This document shows positions 14,501 to 22,221 of a stretch of DNA of 35,603 nt, piece after piece. The translations under genes were made by a program, and so were the position numbers. Position 1 is the stretch's first letter. Every line of letters begins with the position of its first letter. The notes under the pieces are model-generated. The model was given only the letters and a program-made list of their open reading frames with translations, made no database searches and had not been told where the DNA came from. Origin of the DNA: JANWHF01 sp036276235 (lineage in GTDB: Bacteria; Planctomycetota; Phycisphaerae; Tepidisphaerales; Tepidisphaeraceae); NCBI GenBank assembly GCA_036276235.1, contig DATBDZ010000188.1:1-35603 (forward strand). Reading direction: 5' to 3'.

Positions 14501-14660
14501 GATCCGGCCCGTGGCAGGTAAAGCAGTTGTTGGAAAGGATGGGCCGAATATCCCGATTAAACTGCACGGAGTCCGGCATCTCCGCGCCATTGGCAGAGCC
14601 CGCCAACGCCAAGAGCGTCGCCGCTGCGAAACCACAGAGCCATTGTCCGACAGTCGTCAT
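11547..14660 (-). CDS. PSCyt1 / DUF1549 / DUF1553 exported protein
   Basis: A 1,037-residue exported protein. After a signal peptide (LCGFAAATLLALAGSANGA) comes a planctomycete cytochrome-C-like domain with CxxCH (CFTCHGPDH, C45-C48-H49). DUF1549 follows (FILARLEAEGLHPSPQADK, RVTFDLTGLPPT, YGERMANDWLDAARYADTHGYHIDSGRD) with a second CxxC-H motif, CCQCHDHKFDPF. After a middle beta-rich segment (about 440-640) comes DUF1553 (NRLGLARWLVSPEQPLTARVTINRIWQNLLGTGIV, SATYRQSSAISRELLSRDPENRLLARGPRYRLPAEFIRDQAL). It is presumably an extracytoplasmic heme protein, paired with the DUF1501 protein downstream. The start at ATG 14660 has GGAGG immediately upstream. Confidence 0.93.
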   Translation of the reverse strand: MTTVGQWLCGFAAATLLALAGSANGAEMPDSVQFNRDIRPILSNNCFTCHGPDHAQRKADLRLDRADDPLIPHKNGTPIVAGHAQRSELFARVSSTDPDEQMPPPKSGKKITAAQIELLRRWIEQGAVYQKHWSFIPPQRPALPEVKDAAWCRNPIDRFILARLEAEGLHPSPQADKATLIRRVTFDLTGLPPTLAQIDAFLADDSADAYEKVVDRLLANPHYGERMANDWLDAARYADTHGYHIDSGRDQTAWREWVINSFNNNKPFDQFTIEQLAGDLLPNATDEQKIATAFVRNNMVNFEGGAIPEEYLTAYVIDRVSTTSTVWLGLTLACCQCHDHKFDPFTQKDFYQLYAYFNHVPEKGLDGQTGNAAPFIRTPTRQQQAKLDELSLAIKSAQSALLEPSEIVDAEQAKWESTAASDKPTEWAPLNPSEMKSAGGATLKVQNQREIVASGENPASDVYTISAPPELSEITGIRLEMLPDRALAGRGPGRSSNGNVVLTDVRVSLGAMGAEPVAAKIKSASADFSQEGFPVANAIDADPKSGWAIFPQAGKAHSAIFELEQPIKPQPGERITITLSFQSTFPQHQAGRFRLSVTDSRHPHVSDAMPQEIRKILAAAPDTRSDKQKSDLRLYYRTTVSAAFSSQSKKIADLKKEQEQAEKSVRTTMVMEEMSKPRDTFILERGQYDKHGDKVAPAVPEILARQPSDAPANRLGLARWLVSPEQPLTARVTINRIWQNLLGTGIVKTAEDFGSQGEEPTHPQLLDWLAVQFMNPDSEAAHHWDVKAIVRLIVTSATYRQSSAISRELLSRDPENRLLARGPRYRLPAEFIRDQALAVSGLLNDEIGGKSVNPYQPPGLWEELMSRSDGAKWTAQVYVQDHGPDLYKRTMYTFWKRTSPPPTLMTFDAPDRETCTVRRPRTNTPLQALVLMNDPTYVEASRKLAERMMSEAQSDEARIALAFRLATGRLPKPQETQVLEKIYQRQLGEFQNQPLEAENLLKVGESPRNQKLDQAELAAWAMVANTILNLDETISKG

Positions 14661-14794
14661 GAGCCTCCGGTTGCCTCCCTGCAAGGTTTTACCAGATGCG
14701 GGGAGAATTGTTCGGAGGAATTCGCCGTCATGCCGCGGTGGATTAACCTTCAGGCCGCGCCCGGTGGCCGGCTAATAAAGCGCGTCATCGCCAC

Positions 14795-15070
14795 CTACCA
14801 ATGCAATTCCGTACCTTGTGGTACATCTTTGAGCGTCAGCCCTTCAAAGAAAAAGCTCTTCCCGACCCGGGTCGCATCGCGCGACCCGTGATCCTTAATT
14901 TCCCGTATCGGGAGGGAAATCGACTCTGCCCCAGGTCGTCTCAATTCGACCCGCGCTCCTACCGTGGGAATTACCATATTCCGAGGAACCTCGAAGACAA
15001 CGACGACACCGAGCGCGTGGGATAAACCGTGCTCGCGTTTAATTTCGAAGCTGTCTGCTATCGGCACCAT
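14795..15070 (-). CDS. Small EF-Tu domain-2-like beta-barrel protein
   Basis: A 91-residue protein that reads like a free-standing translation-factor beta-barrel (EF-Tu domain 2): F-EI...GVVVVFEVP, then PTVGARVELRRPGAES, REIKDHG, then VGKSFFFEGLTLKDVPQGTEL, matching the usual order of 'F.v.g.G.v..G.i..G...vGd.v.l..p', 'i.gi...' and 'g..l.gl...dv..G..l'. There is no GTPase domain before it. ATG 15070 with GGAA upstream is the best start. Single-domain paralogues of this kind have no assigned function that I know of. A 56-codon ORF lies 53 nt upstream on the same strand. Confidence 0.55.
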   Translation of the reverse strand: MVPIADSFEIKREHGLSHALGVVVVFEVPRNMVIPTVGARVELRRPGAESISLPIREIKDHGSRDATRVGKSFFFEGLTLKDVPQGTELHW

Positions 15071-15123
15071 GGTCGTTCCGATTACCTGGATGTCCGGCGA
15101 TTACTATACCGTCCTCTTGCCGC

Positions 15124-15294
15124 CTATTTCGCTGGAATATCAAAGCGACTTTCGCGTTTTTCAGCGAGGACAGCTAGCTCGGCGGTGACTGACTTCACCA
15201 CATTCCATCCCGACGTTTCACACTCGTGGAAGAATCGGGTGGTGCGGATTGGCGGATCGACGTAAGATGGGGCGAGCAAAGCTAAATCCCACAT
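15124..15294 (-). CDS. Possible 56-residue protein upstream of the EF-Tu-like gene
   Basis: A short frame with protein-like composition, including YVDPPIRTTRFFHECETSGW and a helical end AELAVLAEKRESRFDIPAK, closed by TAG at 15124. Its ATG (15294) overlaps the ATG of the divergent S49 gene, so the real start may be the downstream TTG four codons later. I do not recognise it. It could be a small gene co-transcribed with the EF-Tu-like gene, a remnant, or chance. Confidence 0.3.
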   Translation of the reverse strand: MWDLALLAPSYVDPPIRTTRFFHECETSGWNVVKSVTAELAVLAEKRESRFDIPAK

Positions 15295-16528
15295 GATTCC
15301 ACAACCCCCCTCCGGACAAGGCCCGATCGATCCTCGCGGCGCGTTTTCGCCGCCGCCACCACCTGGCGCGGCTCAGCAGGGCATGCCGCCAATGGGCTAT
15401 CCATCGGGGCCGTACGCGGCTCCGCCCGGCGGGCAGCCCCCGATGCCGCCGATGCCCCCGCCGGGGTATCGGCCGATGCCGCCGCCACCGCCGATGGGGT
15501 GGATGCCGAATCCTTATGGACCGCCGCGCCGGTCGGGGTTTCGCACATTGATGACGGCGGGCTTGTTCATCGTCCTGCTGATCTCGATCGGTCTGAATCT
15601 CATCCTGCTGGTCGCCAACTCAAGCGGCGGCGGAAATCAAACGGTGCTCGTCCCCGGCTCCGGAACCGACAAGGTTGTCGTCATTCCGTTGACGGGCGTG
15701 ATCGAGGGCCGCACCTATCAGCGCTTCGAGCGATTCATGAAGCGAGCCGAGGCAGATTCATCAATCAAAGCCATCGTCCTGCGCATTGACACGCCCGGCG
15801 GCGAGGTGCCCGCTTCCGATGAGATCTACAATCGCATCCTCCAGTACAAACAGAATCGCAAGGAAAAGGGACAGACGATTCAGGTGATCGTCTCGATGGG
15901 CGGGATGGCGACCAGCGGCGGGTACTATGCCGCCTGTGGGGCGGATTATCTCTTTGCTGAGAATACGACCGTCACGGGCAACATCGGCGTGCTCTGGCCC
16001 AACTACAATCTCAGCAAGCTTCTGGAAAAGTATGGCGTGGAAGACACGACCGTCGTCTCCAACGGCACACCCTACAAGGATGCCGGCTCGATGACGCGGA
16101 TGCCTTCGCCGCAGCATGCCCAGTACATGCAGCATCTGGTTGATGCGCCGTTCGCGCGATTCAAGGATGTCGTGAAGACCGGCCGCGGCACCAGGCTCAC
16201 CGACACGATCGACAACATCGCCAACGGCAAAGCCTACACCGCCGATGATGCCAAGAAGCTGGGGCTGATCGACGACATCGGCTATCTCGACACAGCGATC
16301 AGCTACGCGATAAAGATTTCAGGCGCATCCAATCCGCAGGTGGTGAAATACAACGAGCCGCCGAGCTTTTTCGGCTTGCTCGACACGGAATCCGAATCGC
16401 AGTTCCTCGGCCGCCGCGGCGACGGCGTCACGATTCATCTGGACGCCAGCGCGGTGGAGCAACTGGTTTCGCCACAGATGATGTACTTGTATCGCGGACC
16501 GCAAGCGAGGGATTCGAGCGAGAAGTGA
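15293..16528 (+). CDS. sppA: Signal peptide peptidase, S49 family (SppA-like)
   Basis: A 411-residue membrane serine peptidase. A ~80-residue Pro/Gly/Met-rich cytoplasmic N-terminus leads to one transmembrane helix (about 85-108, LMTAGLFIVLLISIGLNLILL) and then a single S49 domain: IKAIVLRIDTPGGEV, VIVSMGGMATSGGYYAACGADYLFA with nucleophile Ser208, TGNIGVLWP, and NGTPYKDAGS with general base Lys262, the Ser/Lys dyad of SppA. The active site would face outside the cytoplasmic membrane, where it degrades leftover signal peptides. Half-length compared with E. coli SppA, like the Bacillus form. No strong Shine-Dalgarno is seen; a later Met (about residue 31) is a possible start. Confidence 0.92.
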   Translation: MIPQPPSGQGPIDPRGAFSPPPPPGAAQQGMPPMGYPSGPYAAPPGGQPPMPPMPPPGYRPMPPPPPMGWMPNPYGPPRRSGFRTLMTAGLFIVLLISIGLNLILLVANSSGGGNQTVLVPGSGTDKVVVIPLTGVIEGRTYQRFERFMKRAEADSSIKAIVLRIDTPGGEVPASDEIYNRILQYKQNRKEKGQTIQVIVSMGGMATSGGYYAACGADYLFAENTTVTGNIGVLWPNYNLSKLLEKYGVEDTTVVSNGTPYKDAGSMTRMPSPQHAQYMQHLVDAPFARFKDVVKTGRGTRLTDTIDNIANGKAYTADDAKKLGLIDDIGYLDTAISYAIKISGASNPQVVKYNEPPSFFGLLDTESESQFLGRRGDGVTIHLDASAVEQLVSPQMMYLYRGPQARDSSEK

Positions 16529-16541
16529 TCAATCTATGTGG

Positions 16542-16815
16542 CATGGGCGTCTCGCCCATGAGCTCGTGTACTCACGAGCATCGGCGCAGCTGATATCAGC
16601 CCCAGCGCCGTGACCGGTGGCTGGCAAAGAAGAACGCTTCGCTCTTGCTGATGTCGGCCGAGTACAGCCGACGCTTGTGGAGTACCGCAAGCCCATGGGT
16701 TGGAAACCCATGCCACCTAGGCCGACGCTTGTTGGGTACAACAAGCCATGGGCAGGATGCCCATGCCACATGCCTGACGCTTGCGGAGTACCGCAAGCCA
16801 TGGGCTGGAAGCCCA
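16542..16815. repeat. Array of paired mini-hairpins (AGTA and GGA loops)
   Basis: A run of tandem units, each with a 7-bp stem capped by AGTA and an 8-bp stem capped by GGA, for example CTTGCGG/CCGCAAG at 16780-16797 and CATGGGCT/AGCCCATG at 16799-16817. The stems covary between units: CTTGTTG/CAACAAG at 16728-16745; CATGGGTT/AACCCATG and CATGGGCA/TGCCCATG. Two further hairpins open the array: CATGGGCG-TCT-CGCCCATG (16542-16560) and GCTCGTG-TACT-CACGAGC (16562-16579). It fills the gap between the S49 and DUF4159 genes. Confidence 0.75.
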
Positions 16816-16861
16816 TGCCACGACTAGTGCCGCACCCGCGTGATCCGTCGGAGCGCACCCA

Positions 16862-19423
16862 ATGATGTGCCAACTGCTGTCGCGCCGATGGATCGGCAAC
16901 CTTTGCCGTGAGGTGCGCTCTAGACTTCGACGAGCTCAGTCGAGTCGCGCACGCGGTTCGAGCGTCGGACGACTTCCGCGTGTGCTAAAGCACACCCTAC
17001 GAAACGCCCGCCTCCTGCAATTTAGTGGCGCAATTGTTTTTGCGATCGTTGCGTTGTTAACGACCGCCTGGTGCGCGCCCATTGCCCGCGCTGACCTTAA
17101 ATCAGATGACGTGGATGCCGCGATTGCCAAGGCGATCAAATTCGTCTACTCGCAGCAGAAGCCGAACAACACTTGGGAAGAAGTCACCACGCCCGAGCCC
17201 AATGGCGACGAGGGGAAGGCCGACGTCAATGGCCGCCAGTGGGGCGGGCTGACTTCGATGGCGACCTACGCGTTGCTCGCCGCCAATGAAAGCCCGCAGG
17301 ATAAGCGGCTAGCCGGGGCGATCTCGTTTCTGAAGACCGCCGACGTCCGTGGCATCTATGCGCTGGGCCTGCGCTGCCAGGTCTGGCTGCGGCTGCGCAA
17401 TGACAAAACTTTGCGGCAGCTCATCCTCCACGATCGCGACATCCTGCTTCACGCCATGTACCAGGACCCCAAGCTCCGCAATGATTCGCGCTACGGGTTC
17501 TATTCGTATTACTTCGAGCGCGGCCCGCGCCCGGATTTTTGGTACGACCACAGCGTCAGCCAATACGGCGTGCTGGGGATGTGGGCACTCGAGCAGGCCG
17601 GGGGCGAAGTCCCCATCGCTTACTGGAAGATCGTCGATGGCGCATGGCGGCGCGCGCAACTGGGTGACGGCGGATGGTCATATCGCCAATCGGGCGAAGC
17701 CTTCGGACGGCGCTATTCCTCGGCCAGCGCATCGATGACCGCCGCCGGCGTGGCGACGCTCTTTATCACGCAGGATTACATTCAGGGAGATCTGGCCGCC
17801 TGTCGCGGAAATATCACCAACGAAAATATCGAGCATGGCCTGGTCTGGATGGATCGGCATATCAAGCAGGAACTGGCCGGCGACGATTATTACACGCTCT
17901 ATGGCATCGAGCGCATCGGCGTCGCCAGCGGACGCAAATTTTTCGACGGCATCAACTGGTATGAATCGGGCGCTAAATCCATTCTCGCGCAGCAGAAGGA
18001 AAACGGCTCGTGGAACGACAACATCCCCGATACCTGCTTTGCGATGCTTTTTCTCGTCCGTGGCCGCGCGCCGGTGGTGATGAACAAGCTCGAGTACGAT
18101 CTGCTCGACCCCAAAGGCAACACCGTCGAAGGCAATTGGAACCAGCGCCCGCGCGACGTCGCCAACTTCACCCGCTGGATGGGCCAGCAGCTGGAACGCG
18201 ATCTCAACTGGCAGGCCGTCAATCTCAACGTCTCTGTGGACGATCTGCAGGATGCGCCGATCCTCTACATCAGCGGCAACCAGGAGCTGCGATTCAAGGA
18301 TGAGCAGATGAAAAAGCTGCGCACCTACATCGATCGCGGCGGCATGATCCTGGCCAACCCCGATTGCGCCAGCCGCACGTTTACCGCCAGCTTCGAGCGG
18401 CTCGGCAAGCAGCTTTTTCCGCAGGCATCATACAAATTCCGCGAACTGGAGGCGTCGCATCCGATACTCAACGATCAGATGTTTCACATCACGCGCGGCC
18501 ATCCGCGCGTGCGCCTGCGCTCGATGAGCAACGGCGTGCGCGAGATCATGATGATCGCCCCCGACGGCGACATCGGCCGCTTCTGGCAGATGCAGGCCGA
18601 TCGCACCCACGCCGACGCCTACGAGGCCGGCGCCAACATCTTCCTCTACGCGATCGACAAGAAGGGCCTTCGCTACAAGGGCGAGAGCCTGCTGGTGCGG
18701 GAAGACTCCGCGATCAAGCCGCAGGCGACAGTGAGCGTCGGTCGGCTGGAAGCCGGCGCCGATCCCGATCCCGAGCCGGGTGGCTGGCCGCGGCTCGCCG
18801 CCATCATGCATAACGACAATCGCGTCGCGTTGGACATCAAGCGGATCCAACCCATCGCCGGCGAGCTGAATCAAGTGCAGATCGTGCATCTCACCGGAAC
18901 TTCGTCGTTCCAGTTCACCGCCGACCAGCGCGCCGCCATCGTCGCGTATATCAATCGAGGCGGCACATTGATCATCGACGCCGCCGGCGGCTCGCTCTCG
19001 TTCGCCGAGTCGGCCGAGGAGCAGCTTCGCCTGATGTTCGGCGACGCCGCCAAGGACGCGCTGGCCCGCCCGCTTCCGCCGGATCATCCGCTCTATCGAA
19101 TGACCGGCGCGACGATCGATCACATCTACTACCGCGCCTACACCAAAGCCACGCTGGGCAACCTCAAAACGCCGCGCGTGAAGGGGATCACGGTCAACGG
19201 AAGATTAGCCGTCTTCTACAGCCGCGAAGACCTCTCCGCCGGCCTCGTAGGAGAACCCATCGACGGCATCTTCGGCTACGAGCCGGAAACGGCCGAGCAG
19301 ATCATGCGAAACCTGATCCTGTACGCCGCCGGCGTAAAACTTCAGCCGGCGACGTTGCCCGCGACATTGCCCGCACCGCAATCCCAGCCCGCCACATTGC
19401 CGACGACTCAGCCGCGCGACTAG
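16862..19423 (+). CDS. DUF4159 protein with prenyltransferase-like repeats
   Basis: An 853-codon frame encoding an exported protein. The first half (about residues 80-400) has alpha/alpha-barrel-like repeats of the prenyltransferase/squalene-cyclase type (AIKFVYSQQKPNNTWEE, WRRAQLGDGGWSYR, ILAQQKENGSWNDNIPDTCFAMLFL). The second half has two DUF4159-like Rossmann-type units: DAPILYISGNQELRFKDEQ...YIDRGGMILANPDC near 460-500 and VQIVHLTGTSSFQFTADQ...YINRGGTLIIDAAGG near 680-720. The signal segment is FSGAIVFAIVALLTTAWCAPIARA at about 54-77. The start is uncertain: ATG 16862 has GGAG upstream but gives a 50-residue leader partly translated from a REP-like repeat; GTG 16982 gives a normal signal peptide. 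It is followed 26 bp later by an STN-like gene. Function unknown. Confidence 0.85.
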   Translation: MMCQLLSRRWIGNLCREVRSRLRRAQSSRARGSSVGRLPRVLKHTLRNARLLQFSGAIVFAIVALLTTAWCAPIARADLKSDDVDAAIAKAIKFVYSQQKPNNTWEEVTTPEPNGDEGKADVNGRQWGGLTSMATYALLAANESPQDKRLAGAISFLKTADVRGIYALGLRCQVWLRLRNDKTLRQLILHDRDILLHAMYQDPKLRNDSRYGFYSYYFERGPRPDFWYDHSVSQYGVLGMWALEQAGGEVPIAYWKIVDGAWRRAQLGDGGWSYRQSGEAFGRRYSSASASMTAAGVATLFITQDYIQGDLAACRGNITNENIEHGLVWMDRHIKQELAGDDYYTLYGIERIGVASGRKFFDGINWYESGAKSILAQQKENGSWNDNIPDTCFAMLFLVRGRAPVVMNKLEYDLLDPKGNTVEGNWNQRPRDVANFTRWMGQQLERDLNWQAVNLNVSVDDLQDAPILYISGNQELRFKDEQMKKLRTYIDRGGMILANPDCASRTFTASFERLGKQLFPQASYKFRELEASHPILNDQMFHITRGHPRVRLRSMSNGVREIMMIAPDGDIGRFWQMQADRTHADAYEAGANIFLYAIDKKGLRYKGESLLVREDSAIKPQATVSVGRLEAGADPDPEPGGWPRLAAIMHNDNRVALDIKRIQPIAGELNQVQIVHLTGTSSFQFTADQRAAIVAYINRGGTLIIDAAGGSLSFAESAEEQLRLMFGDAAKDALARPLPPDHPLYRMTGATIDHIYYRAYTKATLGNLKTPRVKGITVNGRLAVFYSREDLSAGLVGEPIDGIFGYEPETAEQIMRNLILYAAGVKLQPATLPATLPAPQSQPATLPTTQPRD

Positions 19424-19449
19424 ATATCGGTTGATTTCAGCGTGACGAG

Positions 19450-20922
19450 ATGGCTGCAACTCCAACGACGAGATCGACCCGCCAACGATCCTTCGTGCTG
19501 CGTCGTTGCCTCTTGCTGATCTGCGTACTTATTGCCGCGGCCTTTTTTCTCCTCGCCTTTCGCCGTTGGTCGCGCCGCACGGCGATTCCTTTTGAAGCGA
19601 CCTCCACAGCCGGCCCCGCATGGGGGCAAGCTATCGCAGATATTGATCTTTCGGGCCGCACGCTTGAAGAAGCCATCCGCGATCTGGCGGCGGCGAGCGG
19701 AGCGCGAGTTGCCACACCGTCACTCTCGTCCGCCGTGCCAAATTCAATCAAACACCGAGTGCCAGTGGGAGTACGACTGCGGAACGTGCGCCTGGCGCAA
19801 GCACTAAATCTAGTGATTCTGTTGTGTGTCAAAGATGAAGACCTTGAGGGGCAACCGATCATCTGCCGCGAGATCGACGGGGTCGTCTATGTTTGCAGCG
19901 CGCGCGACGTGCCGCGTCAGTGTGTTGCGCGTTCCTATGATGTCGGCAATCTGCTCTCCTCGATGAAATCGTATCGCGCCAGCCATCCTGGCTTTTTGGC
20001 CGATGCCGTTGAGTGCCGTGATATGTCCTTGAAGCTGACGGGGCGGCTGGTCAACCTGTGGAGTGTCGCGTCCGTCGAGGATGATCTCGCGCGCTTTGTG
20101 ATCGAATCGCTCACTGATCCCAGCAGGATGCTGATGGATGAGCCAATTCATATTTCGGGGGGCAAGATGCTCCTGTTGCAAAGGCCAGAAGTCATGGATG
20201 ACATTGGTCGTCAGCTGGCGACCCTGAGCTTAGATCGCCACGAAATCTGGCCGGCACGGTGGCGGCTTGCGCATCCAGTCGCAGACCAGCCCGATCCCTT
20301 GGCCGAAGTCCTTCCCGATGTCGACCTCGATCAGACCGACTGCGCTGGCGCGCTGCATTATCTCAATGGGATATCGCACACCAACATCGTTGTCGATTGG
20401 CCGGACGTCGCCGCCCGCGCCCCTAGGCCCGACACCAAGCTCAATATCCACCTGCACGCGCATAACATTACGCTTCAAGAAGTGTTGGATATCATCCTGC
20501 AGCGCCATTTCGAGACGTTAACGTCCCTTTCAAACACGCGCATGCAGGTTGGCTATCGCGTCGAAGATGGCATCATTGTTTTTGCAATGCGATATTGGCT
20601 CGATATTGATCGCGGGAATTTGGAGACTCGCTCCTATGATGTCCGCCGTGTTTTGGACAACTCGGACGCATTATCCATAGCCGGCGAGCCCGACTTTAAG
20701 GATGGATTCCACGCGCGCCACGCATTGGATGCGGCAGAGCGATTGGCATTTTTGCTTTATACTAGGGTCGAGCCCACCTCATGGAACGACCGCGGCGGGA
20801 GCGGAAAGATCCAGCATTTCTATGGAAGGTTTCTGATTACGCAGACACCACAGGTGCATGAGCGTATTCGCGCCTTTTTGGATAGCATGGAAAATTCAGG
20901 CCAAACACCACCGAAGAATTGA
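19450..20922 (+). CDS. Exported protein with two STN/secretin-like domains
   Basis: A 490-residue protein with one N-terminal membrane segment (CLLLICVLIAAAFFLLAF, about 20-37), then two short domains that look like the STN/secretin N-domain: IDLSGRTLEEAIRDLAAASGARV...LRNVRLAQALNLVI (about 64-125) and VDLDQTDCAGALHYLNGIS...LHAHNITLQEVLDIIL (about 290-350). Each is followed by a segment of the type R-SYDV-x2-L (QCVARSYDVGNLL; LETRSYDVRRVL). The end (VEPTSWNDRGGSGKIQHFYGRFLITQTPQVHERIRAFLDSM) is a pattern typical of planctomycete proteins with repeated secretin-like modules. There is no secretin barrel. It is probably co-transcribed with the DUF4159 gene; the role is unknown. Confidence 0.7.
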   Translation: MAATPTTRSTRQRSFVLRRCLLLICVLIAAAFFLLAFRRWSRRTAIPFEATSTAGPAWGQAIADIDLSGRTLEEAIRDLAAASGARVATPSLSSAVPNSIKHRVPVGVRLRNVRLAQALNLVILLCVKDEDLEGQPIICREIDGVVYVCSARDVPRQCVARSYDVGNLLSSMKSYRASHPGFLADAVECRDMSLKLTGRLVNLWSVASVEDDLARFVIESLTDPSRMLMDEPIHISGGKMLLLQRPEVMDDIGRQLATLSLDRHEIWPARWRLAHPVADQPDPLAEVLPDVDLDQTDCAGALHYLNGISHTNIVVDWPDVAARAPRPDTKLNIHLHAHNITLQEVLDIILQRHFETLTSLSNTRMQVGYRVEDGIIVFAMRYWLDIDRGNLETRSYDVRRVLDNSDALSIAGEPDFKDGFHARHALDAAERLAFLLYTRVEPTSWNDRGGSGKIQHFYGRFLITQTPQVHERIRAFLDSMENSGQTPPKN

Positions 20923-20936
20923 TCACTCTTCGCATT

Positions 20937-20965
20937 CTTCGTGGCCCTTCGCGTCCTTCGTGGTT
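20937..20965. repeat. Iterated 9-bp CCTTCGTGG-like repeat
   Basis: Three degenerate units in a row (CTTCGTGGC, CCTTCGCGT, CCTTCGTGG) just after the STN-like gene. The rest of the 266-bp gap up to the next gene holds nothing I can assign. Confidence 0.6.
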
Positions 20966-21188
20966 GTCCGGACTTACAACCCGCAAAACGTCCGATATCC
21001 AACCCTTCCACCCGTCGATAACACTGAAAATCCCGTCCCTTTTTACATCGAACTTTTCCTAACCCACCCACGCCCTACAACCGAAAAAGTGGATAGTCCG
21101 CGGATGTTCTCCGGACAAAGGCGATCTTTGGGACCCCCAATCGCCGATAAGGTTCTATCGCCAGAGTTGTTGTAAGGAGAGAAGACCC

Positions 21189-21707
21189 ATGGCCGACTCG
21201 AATATGACCTATGCCCAGGCACTCAACGAAGCCAAGCAGGTGATCCTGCAGCAGGCGGGCCGCATCAAGGCGGACACCGACAAGCTCAAGACCCAGCAGC
21301 AGATGATCGTCGATCAGACTGCCGCCCTGAGCGAGCGCGACGCGCGGATCAAGGAGCATGAATCGCGCATCGAGCATCTGGGAAATGAGAATCGCGATCT
21401 GACCGCGAGCCTCAGCGAGGCCACCACCGCCCGCGAGCAGGCGGATACGATCATCAACCGCCAGGGCGAGCGCATCAGCGGCATGCAGAACACGATCGCC
21501 GAGATGGAACAGCGCATCGACGAGATGGCGACGCAGCTGGCCGACCTGACGCGCGAGCGCGACGATCTTGCCGGCCGCCTGCCGACGTCGGAAGACGCCG
21601 ACGCGCTGGCGCAGATGGCGGCGCTGCTGAGCCGCAAGGTCGCGGGCGCCGCGACAACGGTGAAGGAAACGCGCCCGCCGGGATTGAGACTGGCCGAGGC
21701 GGCGTAG
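21189..21707 (+). CDS. Coiled-coil protein, unknown function
   Basis: A 172-residue hydrophilic protein that is almost entirely one long coiled coil (about residues 10-130, e.g. RIEHLGNENRDLTASLSEA and NTIAEMEQRIDEMATQLADL), with no signal peptide, membrane helix or enzyme motif. The start is set by AAGGAG upstream of ATG 21189, the best ribosome site in the window, and a strong terminator follows directly, so it looks like a well-expressed single-gene unit. It may be a cytoplasmic structural or scaffold protein. I do not recognise the family. Confidence 0.75.
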   Translation: MADSNMTYAQALNEAKQVILQQAGRIKADTDKLKTQQQMIVDQTAALSERDARIKEHESRIEHLGNENRDLTASLSEATTAREQADTIINRQGERISGMQNTIAEMEQRIDEMATQLADLTRERDDLAGRLPTSEDADALAQMAALLSRKVAGAATTVKETRPPGLRLAEAA

Positions 21708-21728
21708 AGTCCCGAACATCAAAGCAAA

Positions 21729-21771
21729 ACGCGGCTGGATTCCGGAATACGGAATCCAGCCGTGTTTCGTT
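21729..21771 (+). terminator. Rho-independent terminator after the coiled-coil gene
   Basis: A near-perfect 16-bp stem, ACGCGGCTGGATTCCG paired with CGGAATCCAGCCGTGT (one mismatch), with a GAATA loop and a following TTCGTTT tract, 21 bp after the stop codon. Confidence 0.85.
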
Positions 21772-22040
21772 TGATGGTGGACGCAATAGAAACAATGACA
21801 ACGCAGACGCGAATGTAGCGCGCATTGTTGGGCGCGCTACGTTGGAGGCGCCTTGATTTACAGCTTGATCGCCATCGGTAACTCCTCTAGGCAAAACAGC
21901 TTGCTGGAATGTCGTGAAATGTAGCCGTATTCGTCGGCAGGATCGGTTTGTAGTGCGCTACACTTGACTCGGGCGCGTAACTTTATTGCCGCCATAAGAC
22001 TTGCCGATTTTTCATAGCAATATTTAGACAAAGCCCCTGA

Positions 22041-22073
22041 AAAGCGCTACATTGCGCTACAAAGCGCTACATT
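22041..22073. repeat. Three 10-bp GCGCTAC iterons
   Basis: AAAGCGCTAC, ATTGCGCTAC and AAAGCGCTAC follow each other at exactly 10-bp spacing and are followed by ATT. Related GCGCTAC/GTAGCGC sites occur upstream (21816-21843, 21951-21962). Helical phasing is typical of protein-binding arrays, but no partner is known. Confidence 0.6.
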
Positions 22074-22221
22074 CGTAAGATCCCAGCTTTGTTGGGCCCG
22101 TCTTTGGCGGACGGAATTCGCGGGGACCTGTTACCGCCCGCCGCGGTGGGCCCTACGCAAGATTGTTCAACCGACAGGTGATATTCCGGGCCATTGGAGC
22201 GAACGCTGCGCTCTTGCTGAT

